The translations under genes were made by a program, and so were the position numbers. Below the pieces are notes generated by a model. The model did no database searches and was not told the DNA's origin. It saw nothing but the letters and a program-made list of their open reading frames with translations. DNA of 64,000 bases, taken from the NCBI RefSeq assembly GCF_017744435.1, contig NZ_JAGIBG010000007.1, forward strand, positions 79,468-143,467, in the 5' to 3' direction. The stretch comes from Pseudomonas sp. Its GTDB lineage: Bacteria; Pseudomonadota; Gammaproteobacteria; Pseudomonadales; Pseudomonadaceae. Of this stretch, positions 1 through 10,295 are shown piece after piece. The number at the start of each line of letters is the position of its first letter. Within the stretch, counting starts at the first letter, position 1.

Positions 1-1065
1 CAGCCATAGCCCCTGGATTGCACCGCGCAGCCAGGCGAACAACCGCCCCTGTGCCACCTGGAACGGGTAGGCGGCGATGATCGCAACCATCGGCAACATC
101 GGCAGCAGGTAGCGGGCCTTCTTCGCCAGGGGGATCGACAGCCCGACCATGACCAGCAACGCGGCAGCCGCGCAGTAACCGACCAGACGCAGCGCCGGCC
201 CCTGCAGTTGCGCACGGCCCAGCCATGCGGCGATCAAGGCCAATAGCGCCAATGGATAGGCCAGCGCATAGTTGCCCATTGCGCTGGTGAAGTAGTACAG
301 CGGGCTACTGGCGCCCTCGCTGCCGTCCATGCGCCCCATGAACTGCATGCGAATCACATCATCCAGAAACGCCTGGCCGCCGCTGGCCTTGGCCATCCAC
401 AGCAGCAGGCCGACACTGGCGACCAGCAGCAGACTGGCCAGCACACCAAACAGCAGCATCCGCCGCCATTGACCCGTCAGCAGGTAATAACTGCACAGCA
501 TGCCGGTCGGCACCACCAGGCCGATCGGCCCGCGAATGCCGAACCCCAACAGCAACAAGGCGAACACCAGCGGCCAGCGCCGCCCGGCTGCATGCTGGTC
601 GTGGGCGTAACCCAGGTAGAACACGCTGAAGGCGACGGCCGCCAGCATGAGGTCCTGCGACACGGCCCGGACTTCACTGACGAAAGTGACGGTCAGCAGC
701 AGCAGGGCAATGCTGCTCCATGCCCAGCGTAGCGAAAACGGCGCCAACAGCCGGTACATCAGGGTCACGATCACCGCGCCGGCGATGGCACTGGGCAGCC
801 ATGCGCTCAGGCCATTGACCACCCCGAAGGGCAGTGACAGCAGCCAGATGAACAGTGTCGAGAGCGACGTGTAGTCGGCATAGGGCTGCCCGTAGGTAGT
901 CGGGAACACCGTCGGCCCATGGCGCAGCATCTCCTGGGCAAACAGCACGAAACGTGAGTCGAAGCCGATCGGCGCCTGCCCGTACACCCCGGCGCAGAAC
1001 AGCAGCAGTGCCAGCAGCCCTGCAAGCAGGGACTGCCGGCGAACGGTGAGAGGCAGTGTCTTCAC
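1..1065 (-). CDS. GT-C (ArnT/PMT-like) membrane glycosyltransferase, C-terminus cut by window edge
   Basis: The frame is open from a GTG at 1065 to the left edge, about 355 codons with no stop. The GTG overlaps the ugd stop as GTGA, so it is translationally coupled to the end of the arn operon. The first periplasmic loop reads IGFDSRF...QEML, which lines up with IPDETRY...QEML of ArnT at 3183-4832. It is followed by many hydrophobic segments, as in undecaprenyl- or dolichyl-phosphate-sugar dependent GT-C enzymes (GT39/GT83). The family role is transfer of a sugar from a polyprenyl phosphate at the periplasmic face. Acceptor and sugar are unknown. The first Asp of the ArnT DE pair is not conserved, so it is probably not a second Ara4N transferase. 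Confidence 0.8.
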   Translation of the reverse strand, partial: MKTLPLTVRRQSLLAGLLALLLFCAGVYGQAPIGFDSRFVLFAQEMLRHGPTVFPTTYGQPYADYTSLSTLFIWLLSLPFGVVNGLSAWLPSAIAGAVIVTLMYRLLAPFSLRWAWSSIALLLLTVTFVSEVRAVSQDLMLAAVAFSVFYLGYAHDQHAAGRRWPLVFALLLLGFGIRGPIGLVVPTGMLCSYYLLTGQWRRMLLFGVLASLLLVASVGLLLWMAKASGGQAFLDDVIRMQFMGRMDGSEGASSPLYYFTSAMGNYALAYPLALLALIAAWLGRAQLQGPALRLVGYCAAAALLVMVGLSIPLAKKARYLLPMLPMVAIIAAYPFQVAQGRLFAWLRGAIQGLWL

Positions 1066-2435
1066 GCTGCTTTCGAACCCTGGCGGGGCAGTTGCGGGGA
1101 AACCGGCAGCTGGCAGGAATCGCCACGACCGATCGGGAAGTACTTGAAACCTTTGCGCGACAGGCGCTCGGCGTCATAGAGGTTGCGCCCGTCGAAGATC
1201 ACCGGTGCCTTCAGGCGTTGCTGGATCAGCTCGAAATCCGGCGCCTTGAACTGCTGCCATTCGGTGCAGATGATCAACGCGTCGGCACCGGACAGCACCG
1301 ATTCCGGGGTGCCCATCAGCATCAGTTTCTCTTCATCCGGATACAGGTGCTGTGTTTCCTGCATGGCCTCCGGGTCGAAGGCACGCACGCTGGCACCGGC
1401 GGCAAACAGTGACTCAAGCAGCACGCGGCTGGGGGCATCGCGCATGTCGTCGGTGTTGGGCTTGAACGCCAGGCCCCACACGGCAAAGGTCTTGCCGGCA
1501 AGGTCGCCGTTGTAGAACGCATGGATGCGCTCGAACAGCTTGTGCTTCTGGCGCTCGTTGATCGCCTCGACCGCCTGCAGCAGGTCACTGGAGCAATTCA
1601 CCTGCCCGGCACTGTGGATCAGCGCACGCATGTCCTTGGGGAAACACGAGCCGCCATAGCCGCAGCCTGGGTAGATGAAGTGGTAGCCGATGCGGGTGTC
1701 GGCACCGATGCCCTGGCGCACCGATTCGATATCGGCACCCAGGTGCTCGGCCAACTCGGCGATCTGGTTGATGAAGCTGATCTTGGTGGCGAGCATGCAG
1801 TTGGCGGCGTACTTGGTCAGTTCGGCGCTGCGCAGGTCCATGAACATGATGCGGTCATGGTTGCGGTTGAACGGTGAGTAGAGGTCGCGCATGACATCGC
1901 GCACGTCTTCACCCTCGCAACCGATGACGATACGGTCTGGCCGGCGGCAATCGGCGACGGCCGAGCCTTCCTTGAGGAACTCCGGGTTGGACACGATATC
2001 GATGCGCAGTTCACGGCCATCGAGCGCGGTGGTGATGTGCGCGCGCAGGGTGTCACCGGTGCCGACCGGCACGGTGGATTTTTCGACCAGGATCAACGGT
2101 TGCTGGCGGTGGCGGGCGACCGCATCGCCGACCGACAGCACATACTTGAGGTCCGCCGAGCCATCCGGGCAGGAAGGGGTGCCGACGGCAATGAAGGCGA
2201 CGCGGCCATGCTCGACGGCCAGCTTTTCATCGGTGGTGAATTGCAGCCGGCCGCCATCCAGGCCTTCGCGCACCAGGCTCGAAAGGCCCGGTTCAAAGAT
2301 GCTGACATGGCCTTGGCGCAACAACTCGACTTTTTTCTCATCGACATCCATGCACACCACATCATGGCCGACTTCGGCCAGGACCGCGGCTTGCACCAGG
2401 CCGACGTACCCGCTACCAAACACTGTAATTTTCAT
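1062..2435 (-). CDS. ugd: UDP-glucose 6-dehydrogenase
   Basis: Oxidises UDP-glucose to UDP-glucuronate with two NAD, feeding ArnA for UDP-L-Ara4N synthesis. The 457-residue product is family length. An N-terminal Rossmann motif GSGYVG sits at residues 8-13, and the catalytic Cys is in GGSCFPKDM (Cys264). The ATG overlaps the arnF stop by four bases and the stop overlaps the next gene's GTG. Its place at the end of arnBCADTEF matches pmrE/ugd of P. aeruginosa. It is cytosolic and probably co-regulated with the operon rather than serving general capsule synthesis, although that second role cannot be excluded. Confidence 0.95.
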   Translation of the reverse strand: MKITVFGSGYVGLVQAAVLAEVGHDVVCMDVDEKKVELLRQGHVSIFEPGLSSLVREGLDGGRLQFTTDEKLAVEHGRVAFIAVGTPSCPDGSADLKYVLSVGDAVARHRQQPLILVEKSTVPVGTGDTLRAHITTALDGRELRIDIVSNPEFLKEGSAVADCRRPDRIVIGCEGEDVRDVMRDLYSPFNRNHDRIMFMDLRSAELTKYAANCMLATKISFINQIAELAEHLGADIESVRQGIGADTRIGYHFIYPGCGYGGSCFPKDMRALIHSAGQVNCSSDLLQAVEAINERQKHKLFERIHAFYNGDLAGKTFAVWGLAFKPNTDDMRDAPSRVLLESLFAAGASVRAFDPEAMQETQHLYPDEEKLMLMGTPESVLSGADALIICTEWQQFKAPDFELIQQRLKAPVIFDGRNLYDAERLSRKGFKYFPIGRGDSCQLPVSPQLPRQGSKAA

Positions 2436-2845
2436 GGAGCACTCCTTAATGCGGGCGAACGGGCCGGACGCGTATTGATCGTAATGACGCCGAGCATGAC
2501 CAGTGCCACGCCCAGTGATTTGCTCAAACTGAATGATTCATCGAACAGCGGCAGGCTGGCCGCCAACACATAAACCAAGGCGTAGCTCAGGCTCAGTAGC
2601 GAGTAGGCCCGGCCCAATGGCAGATCACGCAGGGCCAACAGCCAGCAGAGCATCGACAGGCCATAGGCGGCGATCGCCGCCAACACCACGGCCACGGCGA
2701 GGGCATCGATGCCCTGGCCGGTCAGCGCCGATAGCCACTGCCCAGGCTGCGGCAGGCGGGTCATGCTCCAGCGCATGGCCAACTGGGCGCCGCTGACCAG
2801 CAGCACGCTGCCCAGGGCGAACGCGATGCCAAGGCGCTGACTCAT
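2432..2845 (-). CDS. arnF: ArnF subunit of undecaprenyl-phosphate-Ara4N flippase
   Basis: A 137-residue protein with four predicted membrane segments and the EmrE/SMR-like fold of the ArnE/ArnF pair. In the family the two subunits together move undecaprenyl-phosphate-L-Ara4N across the inner membrane to ArnT. Assignment rests on size, hydrophobicity, the small-multidrug-resistance style of the C-terminal half ([15 protein letters not shown]) and its position between arnE and ugd. Both ends overlap neighbours by four bases (ATGA), so translation is coupled. ArnE and ArnF look alike, and which is which follows from gene order. Confidence 0.9.
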   Translation of the reverse strand: MSQRLGIAFALGSVLLVSGAQLAMRWSMTRLPQPGQWLSALTGQGIDALAVAVVLAAIAAYGLSMLCWLLALRDLPLGRAYSLLSLSYALVYVLAASLPLFDESFSLSKSLGVALVMLGVITINTRPARSPALRSAP

Positions 2846-3186
2846 GATTGCTGCCCCAGCAGTGCCACACCGGCTATGACCAGGGCCACCCCCAGCCAGT
2901 GACGGCGATCGACCGGTTCATGGAAGCCGAAGCGGGCGATCAGGGTGATCACCACGAAGTTCAGGCTGAGCATCGGATAAGCGATACCCACCTCCATGCG
3001 CTGCAGTACCAGCAGCCAGACCAGCAAACCGCTGCCGAGGGCGAGGAGGGCCAGCCACAGCCAGGGCGAACGCAACTTGTCCGTCCACGGCCCCACTTGC
3101 CCACGCCAGCCTTCCACGGCGAACTTCTGCGCCACCTGGCCCAGGCAGGTCAGCAGGCAGGCCGTCAACAGCAGCAGCCAGCTCAT
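2842..3186 (-). CDS. arnE: ArnE subunit of undecaprenyl-phosphate-Ara4N flippase
   Basis: A 114-residue, four-helix SMR-type membrane protein. The motif [12 protein letters not shown] in the second half is typical of ArnE. It pairs with ArnF, encoded immediately downstream, to flip the lipid-linked aminoarabinose to the periplasm. The start overlaps the arnT stop and the stop overlaps the arnF start, each by four bases. No extra domain is visible. Confidence 0.9.
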   Translation of the reverse strand: MSWLLLLTACLLTCLGQVAQKFAVEGWRGQVGPWTDKLRSPWLWLALLALGSGLLVWLLVLQRMEVGIAYPMLSLNFVVITLIARFGFHEPVDRRHWLGVALVIAGVALLGQQS

Positions 3187-4832
3187 GGCGATACTCTGGG
3201 CAGAATGAGGATCACCATCTTGCCTTGGTGATAGCGGGTGCCATCGTCAGGCAGCAAGGCAAGCTCACGTTGCTCGTCCTCACCTTTGACCCGCATCACC
3301 ACGGCAACCGTGCCACTGCGGCGGGCGTCATCGATCCACTGGCGAACGTTCTTGTCGTTCAGCTGGCGCCCCTGACCTTCCGGGGTAGCCAGGCCGTACT
3401 TCAGTTCGCCGATGGTGTTGTAGAACGCCACGTTCGGCTGTTTCAGGCGCCAGGCCAGTGCCGATGCCGCGCCGAGGTCGTTGCTCATCAGGTGAGTGGC
3501 GCCTGCCAGTTCGTCGAGGTGCTGCAGGATGAACTGGTCGGGCATCTTGTTGCCTTCCACCGACTTGGGCATTGCCGCCGGCAGCAGGGCCATCAACAGC
3601 AGGCTGCCCAGCACCGGAGCCGCCCAGCAGCGCAGCGGCGACAGGGCCTGGGCCAGACTGGCGACAGTCCACCCCGCCAGGGCCACGCACATCAGCAGCA
3701 AGCCGGTCAGTTCGTGGTCGTACACGGGCTTCTTCAATTGCAGCCAGGCCAGTGCGATCAGGGCGACCACGCCCATCACCACGTTGAGCCAGCCGTTGAT
3801 GCCCAGCACGCGGCCTTGATGCAGGCGCAGCCGTTCTTCCACGGCGTGGCCGATCAGCAGGGCCAATGGCAGCAGGCACGGGAAGATGTAGGTCGGCAGC
3901 TTGCCCTTGCTCAGGCTGAAGAACAGCAATGGCAACAGCAGCCACAGCAGCAGGAACACGACCTTGGCCTGGGTACGGCTCTGCCAGGCCTGTTTCAGGG
4001 CCGGCGGCAGTATGGCGATCCAGGGCAGGCTGTAGGCCACCAGCAGCGGCAGGTAGTACCAGAAGGGCGCGCTGTGCTGGGCATCGTCACCGGCAAACCG
4101 GCGGATGTGTTCATGCCAGAAGAAGAACCGCCAGTAGTCCGGTTCCTGGAGATGCACCGCCAGTACCCAGGGCAGGCTGACGACGATCGCCACCACCACG
4201 GCCACCGACCCGTACACCAACAGTTCGCGCCAGCGCTTCTGCCAGAGCATCCACGGCAACGCGATCAGCACCGGCAGCAGCCAGGCGAGAAAACCCTTGG
4301 TCATGAAGCCCATGGCACACGCCAGCCCCAGTACCGCCCAGGCGGCAAGCCGCTGGCCGTTGCTGCGGCTGTCTACGGCAAACCACAGGGCCACCAGGCT
4401 GAGGTTGACCCAAAGGGTGAACTGCGGATCGAGGTTGGCATAGACGGCCTGGCCCACCATGACGCAGAAGCTCATGTAGATCAGGGTGCAGACCAGGCTC
4501 TTGCGCGGGTCGTTCCACAGCCGGCGTGCCACCAGGTAGCACAGGATCAGGCTCAGGCCGACGCTCAGTGCCGAGGCAAAACGCACGCCGAACAGGTTCT
4601 GGCCGAACAGCCCTTGGCTGAGGGCGATCATCCAGTAGCCGGCTGCGGGTTTTTCGAAGTAGCGCAGCCCCATGAAATGGGGCGAGACCCAGTTGCCGGT
4701 CAGCAGCATCTCCTGGCTGACCTGGGCGTAGCGGGTTTCGTCGGGGATCCACAAGCCATGGCCGCCCAGTGGCAGCAGGAAGGCCAGTACGAACAGGCCG
4801 AGCAGCAGCGGTAGCGTCCAGCGTCTGCTCAT
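3183..4832 (-). CDS. arnT: Undecaprenyl-phosphate-Ara4N:lipid A transferase
   Basis: A 549-residue inner-membrane GT83 enzyme that transfers L-Ara4N from undecaprenyl phosphate to lipid A phosphates on the periplasmic side, lowering negative charge and giving polymyxin resistance. It has the family signature [14 protein letters not shown] in the first periplasmic loop (about residues 29-42) and [10 protein letters not shown] after it, then about 11-13 hydrophobic segments and a soluble C-terminal domain. Length agrees with ArnT. It overlaps arnD upstream and arnE downstream by four bases. Two other GT-C proteins flank this operon, but only this one keeps the full DE motif. Confidence 0.95.
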   Translation of the reverse strand: MSRRWTLPLLLGLFVLAFLLPLGGHGLWIPDETRYAQVSQEMLLTGNWVSPHFMGLRYFEKPAAGYWMIALSQGLFGQNLFGVRFASALSVGLSLILCYLVARRLWNDPRKSLVCTLIYMSFCVMVGQAVYANLDPQFTLWVNLSLVALWFAVDSRSNGQRLAAWAVLGLACAMGFMTKGFLAWLLPVLIALPWMLWQKRWRELLVYGSVAVVVAIVVSLPWVLAVHLQEPDYWRFFFWHEHIRRFAGDDAQHSAPFWYYLPLLVAYSLPWIAILPPALKQAWQSRTQAKVVFLLLWLLLPLLFFSLSKGKLPTYIFPCLLPLALLIGHAVEERLRLHQGRVLGINGWLNVVMGVVALIALAWLQLKKPVYDHELTGLLLMCVALAGWTVASLAQALSPLRCWAAPVLGSLLLMALLPAAMPKSVEGNKMPDQFILQHLDELAGATHLMSNDLGAASALAWRLKQPNVAFYNTIGELKYGLATPEGQGRQLNDKNVRQWIDDARRSGTVAVVMRVKGEDEQRELALLPDDGTRYHQGKMVILILPRVSP

Positions 4833-5713
4833 GAGCCTTGCACTCCCAGCCAGCCCTCACGGCCTTGCAGGGTGCCGCGTTGCACACTGGCAACGGGCAA
4901 GGAGTCGAGCGGGGCGGGGAGCAGCTCGCCCAAGGGTTTGAACGTAATCTCGCGCTGGCGTGCATCGGCCAGCAACTGGCGGAAGTCCTGAGCCATCAGA
5001 ATCCCTTCTACCTCTGCATGGATGGTGTAGACGTTGAGTGCCTGTGGGCGGAAGCGCCCCAGGATGAATGCGTTGAACTGCGCGGCAGCCACCTGTGGGC
5101 CGACGACCTCGTCGAAGGTCGGCAGGTCCACCGGTATCTGCGGTGCCCCTGGCGAGCCGTCGGCCAGGCGAGGGCGGAACAGGCTTGTGCCCCGGCAATC
5201 GCTGTTGTAGCGAAAACCGAACGCCTGCTTGGCCTCGATGACCCGCTCGTCCGCGCGCCAACCGGCGACGGCCGAACAGTCCACTGGCGCGCCGAGGATG
5301 TCACTGAGGGTGTCGACGCCCTGACGGATCTGCTCGGTCAGCTGCGCCATGCTCCAGTGCCCGGCATTGGCCTGCCAGCCGTGGTGGTCCCAGGCGTGCA
5401 GGCCGACCTCGTGGCCGGCGTCCCGGGCCTGACGCATCAGGTGCCCGAGGTCGCGACCAATCGGCTTGCCGGGCCAGGCGGTGCCGGCCAGGAGAATGTC
5501 CCAGCCGTACAGCCCGGCGGCATTGGAGCGCAGCATCTTCCACAGGAACTGCGGGCGGATCAGGCGCCACAAGTGGCGCCCCATGTTGTCTGGCCCGACA
5601 CTGAAGAAGAACGTCGCCTTGACCTGCGCCTCGTCGAGCAGCTCCAACAGGCGCGGCACACCTTCACGGGTGCCGCGGTAGGTATCGACATCGATGCGCA
5701 AACCTGCCTGCAT
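4829..5713 (-). CDS. arnD: Undecaprenyl-phosphate-4-formamido-Ara deformylase
   Basis: A 294-residue NodB-type polysaccharide deacetylase. It removes the formyl group from undecaprenyl-phosphate-L-Ara4FN before flipping. The metal-binding features are visible: [13 protein letters not shown] near the N-terminus, a substrate-side FFFSVGPDN strand, and HAWDHHGWQ. The start codon shares one base with the arnA stop (TGATG). Length is normal. The membrane link is expected to be peripheral because no signal peptide is seen. Confidence 0.94.
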   Translation of the reverse strand: MQAGLRIDVDTYRGTREGVPRLLELLDEAQVKATFFFSVGPDNMGRHLWRLIRPQFLWKMLRSNAAGLYGWDILLAGTAWPGKPIGRDLGHLMRQARDAGHEVGLHAWDHHGWQANAGHWSMAQLTEQIRQGVDTLSDILGAPVDCSAVAGWRADERVIEAKQAFGFRYNSDCRGTSLFRPRLADGSPGAPQIPVDLPTFDEVVGPQVAAAQFNAFILGRFRPQALNVYTIHAEVEGILMAQDFRQLLADARQREITFKPLGELLPAPLDSLPVASVQRGTLQGREGWLGVQGS

Positions 5714-7719
5714 CAGCGTGCTTCTTCTGCCGGACGGGCCTCGAGCTCACGCATTGCTTCACGCAGGAAGAAGTCCAGCGTGTTGCCGATGGTTTCGCGC
5801 ATCTCCACGGTCGGCTCCCAGTTCAGCAGGCGCTTGGCGTTGGCGATGCTCGGCTTGCGGTGGGACACGTCCTGGTAGCCGCCGCCGTAGAACGCCTTGC
5901 TCTCGACGTCGCGGAAACCGGCGAACGGCGGGAAGTGGCTGCGCAGCGGGTGGGCTTCGAACTGGCGCAGCAGTTCTTCGCCCAACTGGCGGATACTGGC
6001 TTCGTTTTCCGGGTTACCGATGTTGATGATCTGGCCGTTGCAGGCATCGTTGTCGTTGTCGATGATCCGTGCCAGGGCCTCGACGCCGTCGGCGATGTCG
6101 GTGAAGCAACGCTTCTGCTCGCCGCCGTCGAACAGGCGGATCGGCGTACCTTCCACCAGGTTCAGGATCAGCTGGGTGATGGCCCGGGAACTGCCGATAC
6201 GCGCGGAGTCCAGGCGGTCCAGGCGTGGGCCCATCCAGTTGAATGGGCGGAACAGGGTGAAGTTCAGGCCTTTCTGGCCATAGGCCCAGATGACCCGGTC
6301 GAGCAACTGCTTGGACACCGAGTAGATCCAGCGCTGCTTGTTGATCGGCCCGACCACCAGGTTGGAGGTGTCTTCGTCGAAGTTCGTGTCCTGGCACATG
6401 CCGTAGACTTCCGAGGTCGACGGGAAGATCACGCGCTTGTTGTACTTGACGCAGTAGCGCACCAGGCGCAGGTTCTCTTCGAAGTCCAGCTCGAACACGC
6501 GCAGCGGGTTGCGGGTGTATTCGATCGGCGTGGCAATGGCTACCAGTGGCAACACCACGTCGCACTTCTTGATGTGGTACTCGATCCACTCGGAGTGGAT
6601 GCTGATGTCGCCTTCGACGAAGTGGAAGCGTGGGTGGTTGCGCAGGCGCTCGATGGCGTCGGAGCCGATGTCCAGGCCGTAGACTTCGTAGCGCTCGTCG
6701 CTGAGCAGGCGCTCGGACAGGTGGTTGCCGATGAAGCCGTTGACGCCAAGGATCAATACCCGGGTGCGGCGAACGCTGCGGCGGGCGTCGGTGCCACGCA
6801 GCAGCGAGCCTTCGACCAGGCCCAGTTCATTGGCCAGTTGCGAGCCGCTCAGGTACAGGCCGTTGTCGTTGCGCTGGCCGGCACTGATCACCAGCGAGTC
6901 CTCACCACAGGCAATGCGCAGCGGGTCGGTGCTGATCACCCGGCCTGGGGCCAGGCCATCGTTACCCTTGACCACCTCGGCGCTCCAGACGATCAGCTTG
7001 TGCTCGCCGACCTGGCAGAAGGCGCCAGGGTAGGGCTGGGTCACCGCGCGCACCAGGTTGAACAGGGTTTCGGCAGGCGCTTGCCAGTCCAGGCGGCCAT
7101 CGGCCGCGGTACGACGGCCGAACACCGTGGCCTTCGATTCATCCTGTGGGGTTTCGCTGACCTTGCCCTGGCGCAGGTTCGGCAAGGTGTCGCGCAGCAG
7201 GTCGGCGGCGGCGGCGCGCAGCTTGCCGTGCAGGCTCAGCGCGGTGTCGCTGCGTTCGATGGCCACCCGCAGCTGGGCGACGATGGCGCCGGCATCGGCG
7301 CGCTTGACCATGCGGTGCAGGGTCACGCCGGTTTCGGTTTCACCGTTGACCAGCACCCAGTTGGCCGGGGCGCGGCCGCGGTAGCGCGGCAGCAGCGAGC
7401 CGTGCAGGTTGAACGCGCCTTTGCGGCCGGTAGCCAGCAGCGGTTCGCTCAGCAGGTTGCGGTAGTAGAACGAGAACAGGTAGTCGGGGTTGAGCTGGCT
7501 GATGCGCTCGACCCACAGCGGGTGGTTGACATCCTCCGGCGCATGCACCGGGATGCCTTTGCGGGCGCACAGCTGTGCGACCGAAGCGTAGAAGGTGTTT
7601 TCCTTGGGATCGTCGGCATGAGTGAACACTGCTGCGATGTCATAGCCGCTGTCGAGCAGGGCTTCAATGCCGGCGCAGCCGATATCGTGGTACGCGAAGA
7701 CAACCGTTTTTGCACTCAT
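5713..7719 (-). CDS. arnA: Bifunctional UDP-glucuronate decarboxylase / UDP-Ara4N formyltransferase
   Basis: A 668-residue two-domain enzyme. The N-terminal half is a 10-formyl-THF formyltransferase with the catalytic triad visible as N104, H106 ([12 protein letters not shown]) and D142. The C-terminal half is an extended SDR with the NAD motif GVNGFIGNH (about residue 325) and YSVSK. The decarboxylase makes UDP-4-keto-pentose from UDP-GlcA, and the formyltransferase caps UDP-Ara4N after ArnB has acted. It overlaps arnC by four bases upstream and arnD by one base downstream. Both domains look intact. Confidence 0.96.
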   Translation of the reverse strand: MSAKTVVFAYHDIGCAGIEALLDSGYDIAAVFTHADDPKENTFYASVAQLCARKGIPVHAPEDVNHPLWVERISQLNPDYLFSFYYRNLLSEPLLATGRKGAFNLHGSLLPRYRGRAPANWVLVNGETETGVTLHRMVKRADAGAIVAQLRVAIERSDTALSLHGKLRAAAADLLRDTLPNLRQGKVSETPQDESKATVFGRRTAADGRLDWQAPAETLFNLVRAVTQPYPGAFCQVGEHKLIVWSAEVVKGNDGLAPGRVISTDPLRIACGEDSLVISAGQRNDNGLYLSGSQLANELGLVEGSLLRGTDARRSVRRTRVLILGVNGFIGNHLSERLLSDERYEVYGLDIGSDAIERLRNHPRFHFVEGDISIHSEWIEYHIKKCDVVLPLVAIATPIEYTRNPLRVFELDFEENLRLVRYCVKYNKRVIFPSTSEVYGMCQDTNFDEDTSNLVVGPINKQRWIYSVSKQLLDRVIWAYGQKGLNFTLFRPFNWMGPRLDRLDSARIGSSRAITQLILNLVEGTPIRLFDGGEQKRCFTDIADGVEALARIIDNDNDACNGQIINIGNPENEASIRQLGEELLRQFEAHPLRSHFPPFAGFRDVESKAFYGGGYQDVSHRKPSIANAKRLLNWEPTVEMRETIGNTLDFFLREAMRELEARPAEEAR

Positions 7720-8738
7720 GAGTGAACCTGACCAGAAGTAGTGGAATTGAAACCATCAACGGTGACGCTTTGTGCCGGCACAGGCGGTGGACCGCTGCGC
7801 AGCACTTTTTCGATGAAGAACCGCGGGCGGGCGCGCACGTCGCTGTACATGCGCCCCAGGTACTCGCCAAGCAGGCCCATGCCGATGAACTGGCCGCCGG
7901 TGAACACGAACAGCACGGCGAACAGCACGAACAGGCCATTACCGGCCCAGCCCGGGCCAAACGCCAGGCGCAGCACGATCAACCCGAAGGCGAACAGCAC
8001 GCCAAGCGCGGCCATGCTGAAACCAACGATGCTCAGCAGGCGCAACGGCGTGGTGGTCATGCAGGTGATCAGGTCGAACATCAGGCTGATCAGGCGCATC
8101 GGGCTGTACTTCGAATCGCCGTGTTCACGCTCGGCGTGGGTCACCAGGATCTCGGTGGTGTGGCGCGCGAAGCTGTTGGCCAGGATCGGAATGAAGGTGC
8201 TGCGCTCGCGGCAGGCGAGCATGGCGTCGATCACCGTACGCCGGTAGGCACGCAGCATGCAGCCGTAGTCGCTCATGGCAACGCCGGTGGAGCGCTTGAC
8301 CGCGTAGTTGATGACCTTCGACGGCCAGCGGCGCAGGGCCGAGTCCTGGCGATTGCTGCGCACCGTGCCGACCACGTCGAAACCGCGTTCGGCTTCGGCG
8401 ACCAGGCGCGGGATTTCTTCCGGCGGGTTTTGCAGGTCGGCGTCGAGGGTGATCACCACGTCGCCCTTGCACTGTTCGAAACCGGCCATGATCGCCGCGT
8501 GCTGGCCGTAGTTGCGGTTGAGGATGACCGCCACGAACGGGCTGTTCTCGGCCTGGGCGGCGTCTTCGAGGATTTGCGCCGAGTTGTCGCGGCTGCCGTC
8601 GTCGACCAGCACGATTTCATAGGGGTGACGCAGTTGCTGGCAGGCTGCGCCGGTGCGGCGCAGCAGCTCGGGCAGGCTTTCCTGCTCGTTGTAGACCGGG
8701 ATGACGATGGACACGCAGTTGATTGGGTACGGTCTCAC
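7716..8738 (-). CDS. arnC: Undecaprenyl-phosphate 4-formamido-Ara transferase
   Basis: A 340-residue GT2 glycosyltransferase that loads UDP-Ara4FN onto undecaprenyl phosphate at the cytosolic membrane face. It has a nucleotide-sugar fold with VDDGSRDNS near residue 45, [12 protein letters not shown] near residue 100, and two C-terminal membrane helices. Its start and stop overlap arnB and arnA by four bases each. Position second in the operon and length agree with ArnC. DPM1-like enzymes such as GtrB share the fold, but the context decides the assignment. Confidence 0.95.
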   Translation of the reverse strand: MRPYPINCVSIVIPVYNEQESLPELLRRTGAACQQLRHPYEIVLVDDGSRDNSAQILEDAAQAENSPFVAVILNRNYGQHAAIMAGFEQCKGDVVITLDADLQNPPEEIPRLVAEAERGFDVVGTVRSNRQDSALRRWPSKVINYAVKRSTGVAMSDYGCMLRAYRRTVIDAMLACRERSTFIPILANSFARHTTEILVTHAEREHGDSKYSPMRLISLMFDLITCMTTTPLRLLSIVGFSMAALGVLFAFGLIVLRLAFGPGWAGNGLFVLFAVLFVFTGGQFIGMGLLGEYLGRMYSDVRARPRFFIEKVLRSGPPPVPAQSVTVDGFNSTTSGQVHS

Positions 8739-9886
8739 GGGCGTTTCCCCACAACCTGTTCAATGGCAGTGACGACCCGGTCCTGGTCCTGGTCGGTCAT
8801 GTCGGGGAACAACGGAATGGAGCACAGCCGCGCCGAGTTCCATTCGGTGTTCGGCAGCGACAGCTGTGGATCACGCTGGCGGTACCAGGTATGCAGGTGG
8901 GTGGCGATGAAGTGGATGCCGGTGCCGATGCCGCGCTCCTGCAGGCCTTTCATGAAGGCTTCGCGGTCCAGCCCACAGCGTTCGCTGTCGATGCGCAGGA
9001 TGTACAGGTGCCAGGCGTGCTGCTGCGGGTAGGCAGTCGGCACGGCCAGGGGCTGCACTGGCAGGCCTTCGAAGCGTTGCTGGTAGCGGGCGGCCAGCTC
9101 GGTACGGCGGGCGTTGATCGCATCCAGGCGCTTGAGTTGCACCAGGGCGATGGCGGCGTTGATGTCGGCAAGGTTGTACTTGAAGCCTGGCTCCATGACC
9201 TGGGCCTGGGGCTTGCGGCCGTGGGTCAGGCGGTCATAGGCATCGACACCCAGGCCATGGAACTTGAGCATGCGCACGCGGCTGGCCAGGGCTTCGTCGT
9301 CGCTGACGAACATCGCACCTTCGGCGCAGGTCATGTTCTTGATGGCATGGAACGAGAAGATCGCTGTGCCTTGGGCACCGACATGGCGGCCTTTGTAACG
9401 GGTACCGGCGGCATGGGCGGCATCTTCGATAACGGCAATGCCATGTTTGTCGGCGAGTGCGTACAGCGGGTCGAGGTCGAAGGCAGCGCCGGCGTAGTGC
9501 ACCGGAATGATGGCCTTGGTCCGCGGGGTGATGGCTGCCTCGATGCGCGACGCGTCGGTCATCAGGGTGTCGCGATCGACATCAACGAATACCGGCGTGG
9601 CACCGAGCAGGGAAATCATGTTGGCCGTGGACACCCAGGTCTGCGACGGGGTGATGACTTCGTCCCCCGGGCCGATACCCAGTGCCAGCAAGGCGATGTG
9701 CATACCGCCAGTGGCCGATGACAGGGCTACCGCATGGCGGCAACCGACGTACTGCGCGAACTGCTCTTCAAGTGCCTGGTTCTGTGGCCCGGTCGTGATC
9801 CAGCCCGAACGCAGGACTTTTTCGACGGCCGCAATTTCTTCTTCGCCCATACTAGGACGAGAGAAGGGGAGAAACGCCTCACTCAT
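8735..9886 (-). CDS. arnB: UDP-4-amino-4-deoxy-L-arabinose aminotransferase
   Basis: A PLP-dependent aminotransferase of the DegT/DnrJ/EryC1 family that converts UDP-4-keto-arabinose to UDP-L-Ara4N with glutamate. The PLP lysine is K183 in [13 protein letters not shown]. The ATG at 9886 is preferred over an in-frame GTG at 9892. It has GAGG five bases upstream and gives the usual ArnB start [11 protein letters not shown]. First gene of the operon, with a 409-bp gap upstream that should hold the main promoter. The stop overlaps arnC. Confidence 0.95.
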   Translation of the reverse strand: MSEAFLPFSRPSMGEEEIAAVEKVLRSGWITTGPQNQALEEQFAQYVGCRHAVALSSATGGMHIALLALGIGPGDEVITPSQTWVSTANMISLLGATPVFVDVDRDTLMTDASRIEAAITPRTKAIIPVHYAGAAFDLDPLYALADKHGIAVIEDAAHAAGTRYKGRHVGAQGTAIFSFHAIKNMTCAEGAMFVSDDEALASRVRMLKFHGLGVDAYDRLTHGRKPQAQVMEPGFKYNLADINAAIALVQLKRLDAINARRTELAARYQQRFEGLPVQPLAVPTAYPQQHAWHLYILRIDSERCGLDREAFMKGLQERGIGTGIHFIATHLHTWYRQRDPQLSLPNTEWNSARLCSIPLFPDMTDQDQDRVVTAIEQVVGKRP

Positions 9887-10295
9887 GAGCACCTCGGTGA
9901 TACAGGAAAAATGACAGAACCCATTGATTTCATTGGTTCAATTGCCAGCGTAGACGCAAAGAAGTTTTTTGCATCGACTGCACAGGCTAAAAGTTGTTGT
10001 GTTGCGCCAGGTCAGGTTTTTTCTGCAGGGGCTCAGTCATCCATGCCGTCGTGATTGTCAGGGGCTTATCCGCCCAAGGTTATGCTTGATTTTGTGAAAG
10101 AAGTATAAAAAAAGGGTCGCGTAATCATTACATTGCAAACACAGACAGCTAAGGTTCAGGTTGCTGAACGAAGTGTGAACCTACCAACAAATTTAATACG
10201 TTTAAACATCCATTCGGATGGCTGTAACACTGTGCTGGTAGTTGACCGAAAAGCCGCCATTAGTTGCAGGTTTACAGCCGAGCGAGAGCCCTGGC
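9887..10295 (-). promoter_or_regulatory. Intergenic region upstream of arnB, probable operon promoter
   Basis: A 409-bp gap with no gene. It is clearly more AT-rich than its surroundings between about 10080 and 10215. It holds a perfect inverted repeat GTTCAG-gttg-CTGAAC (10154-10169), a tandem hexamer repeat on the minus strand (10164-10180), TTTAA twice nine bases apart (10192-10205), and a TATACT element on the minus strand (10102-10107). The likely role is regulated transcription of arnB onward by an OmpR-family response regulator. The exact start site cannot be read. Confidence 0.5.
10164..10180 (-). promoter_or_regulatory. Tandem hexamer repeat, candidate response-regulator box
   Basis: On the minus strand this reads GTTCAC-ACTTC-GTTCAG, two hexamers on an 11-bp period. 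That spacing is typical of PhoP/PmrA/OmpR-family binding sites. It lies about 280 bases upstream of the arnB ATG. The link to PhoP or PmrA is inference from spacing and from the known control of arn operons. Confidence 0.4.

Noticed and set aside
5860..7725. 621-codon open frame on the plus strand opposite arnA
   Set aside because: ArnA is clearly coded on the minus strand with both catalytic domains. The opposite frame has the composition of a shadow.
10192..10206. TTTAATACGTTTAAA as a PmrA box
   Set aside because: The two TTTAA units repeat at 9 bp, not the 11-bp period expected for a PmrA-type direct repeat, and it is AT-rich background. Kept only as part of the promoter region.
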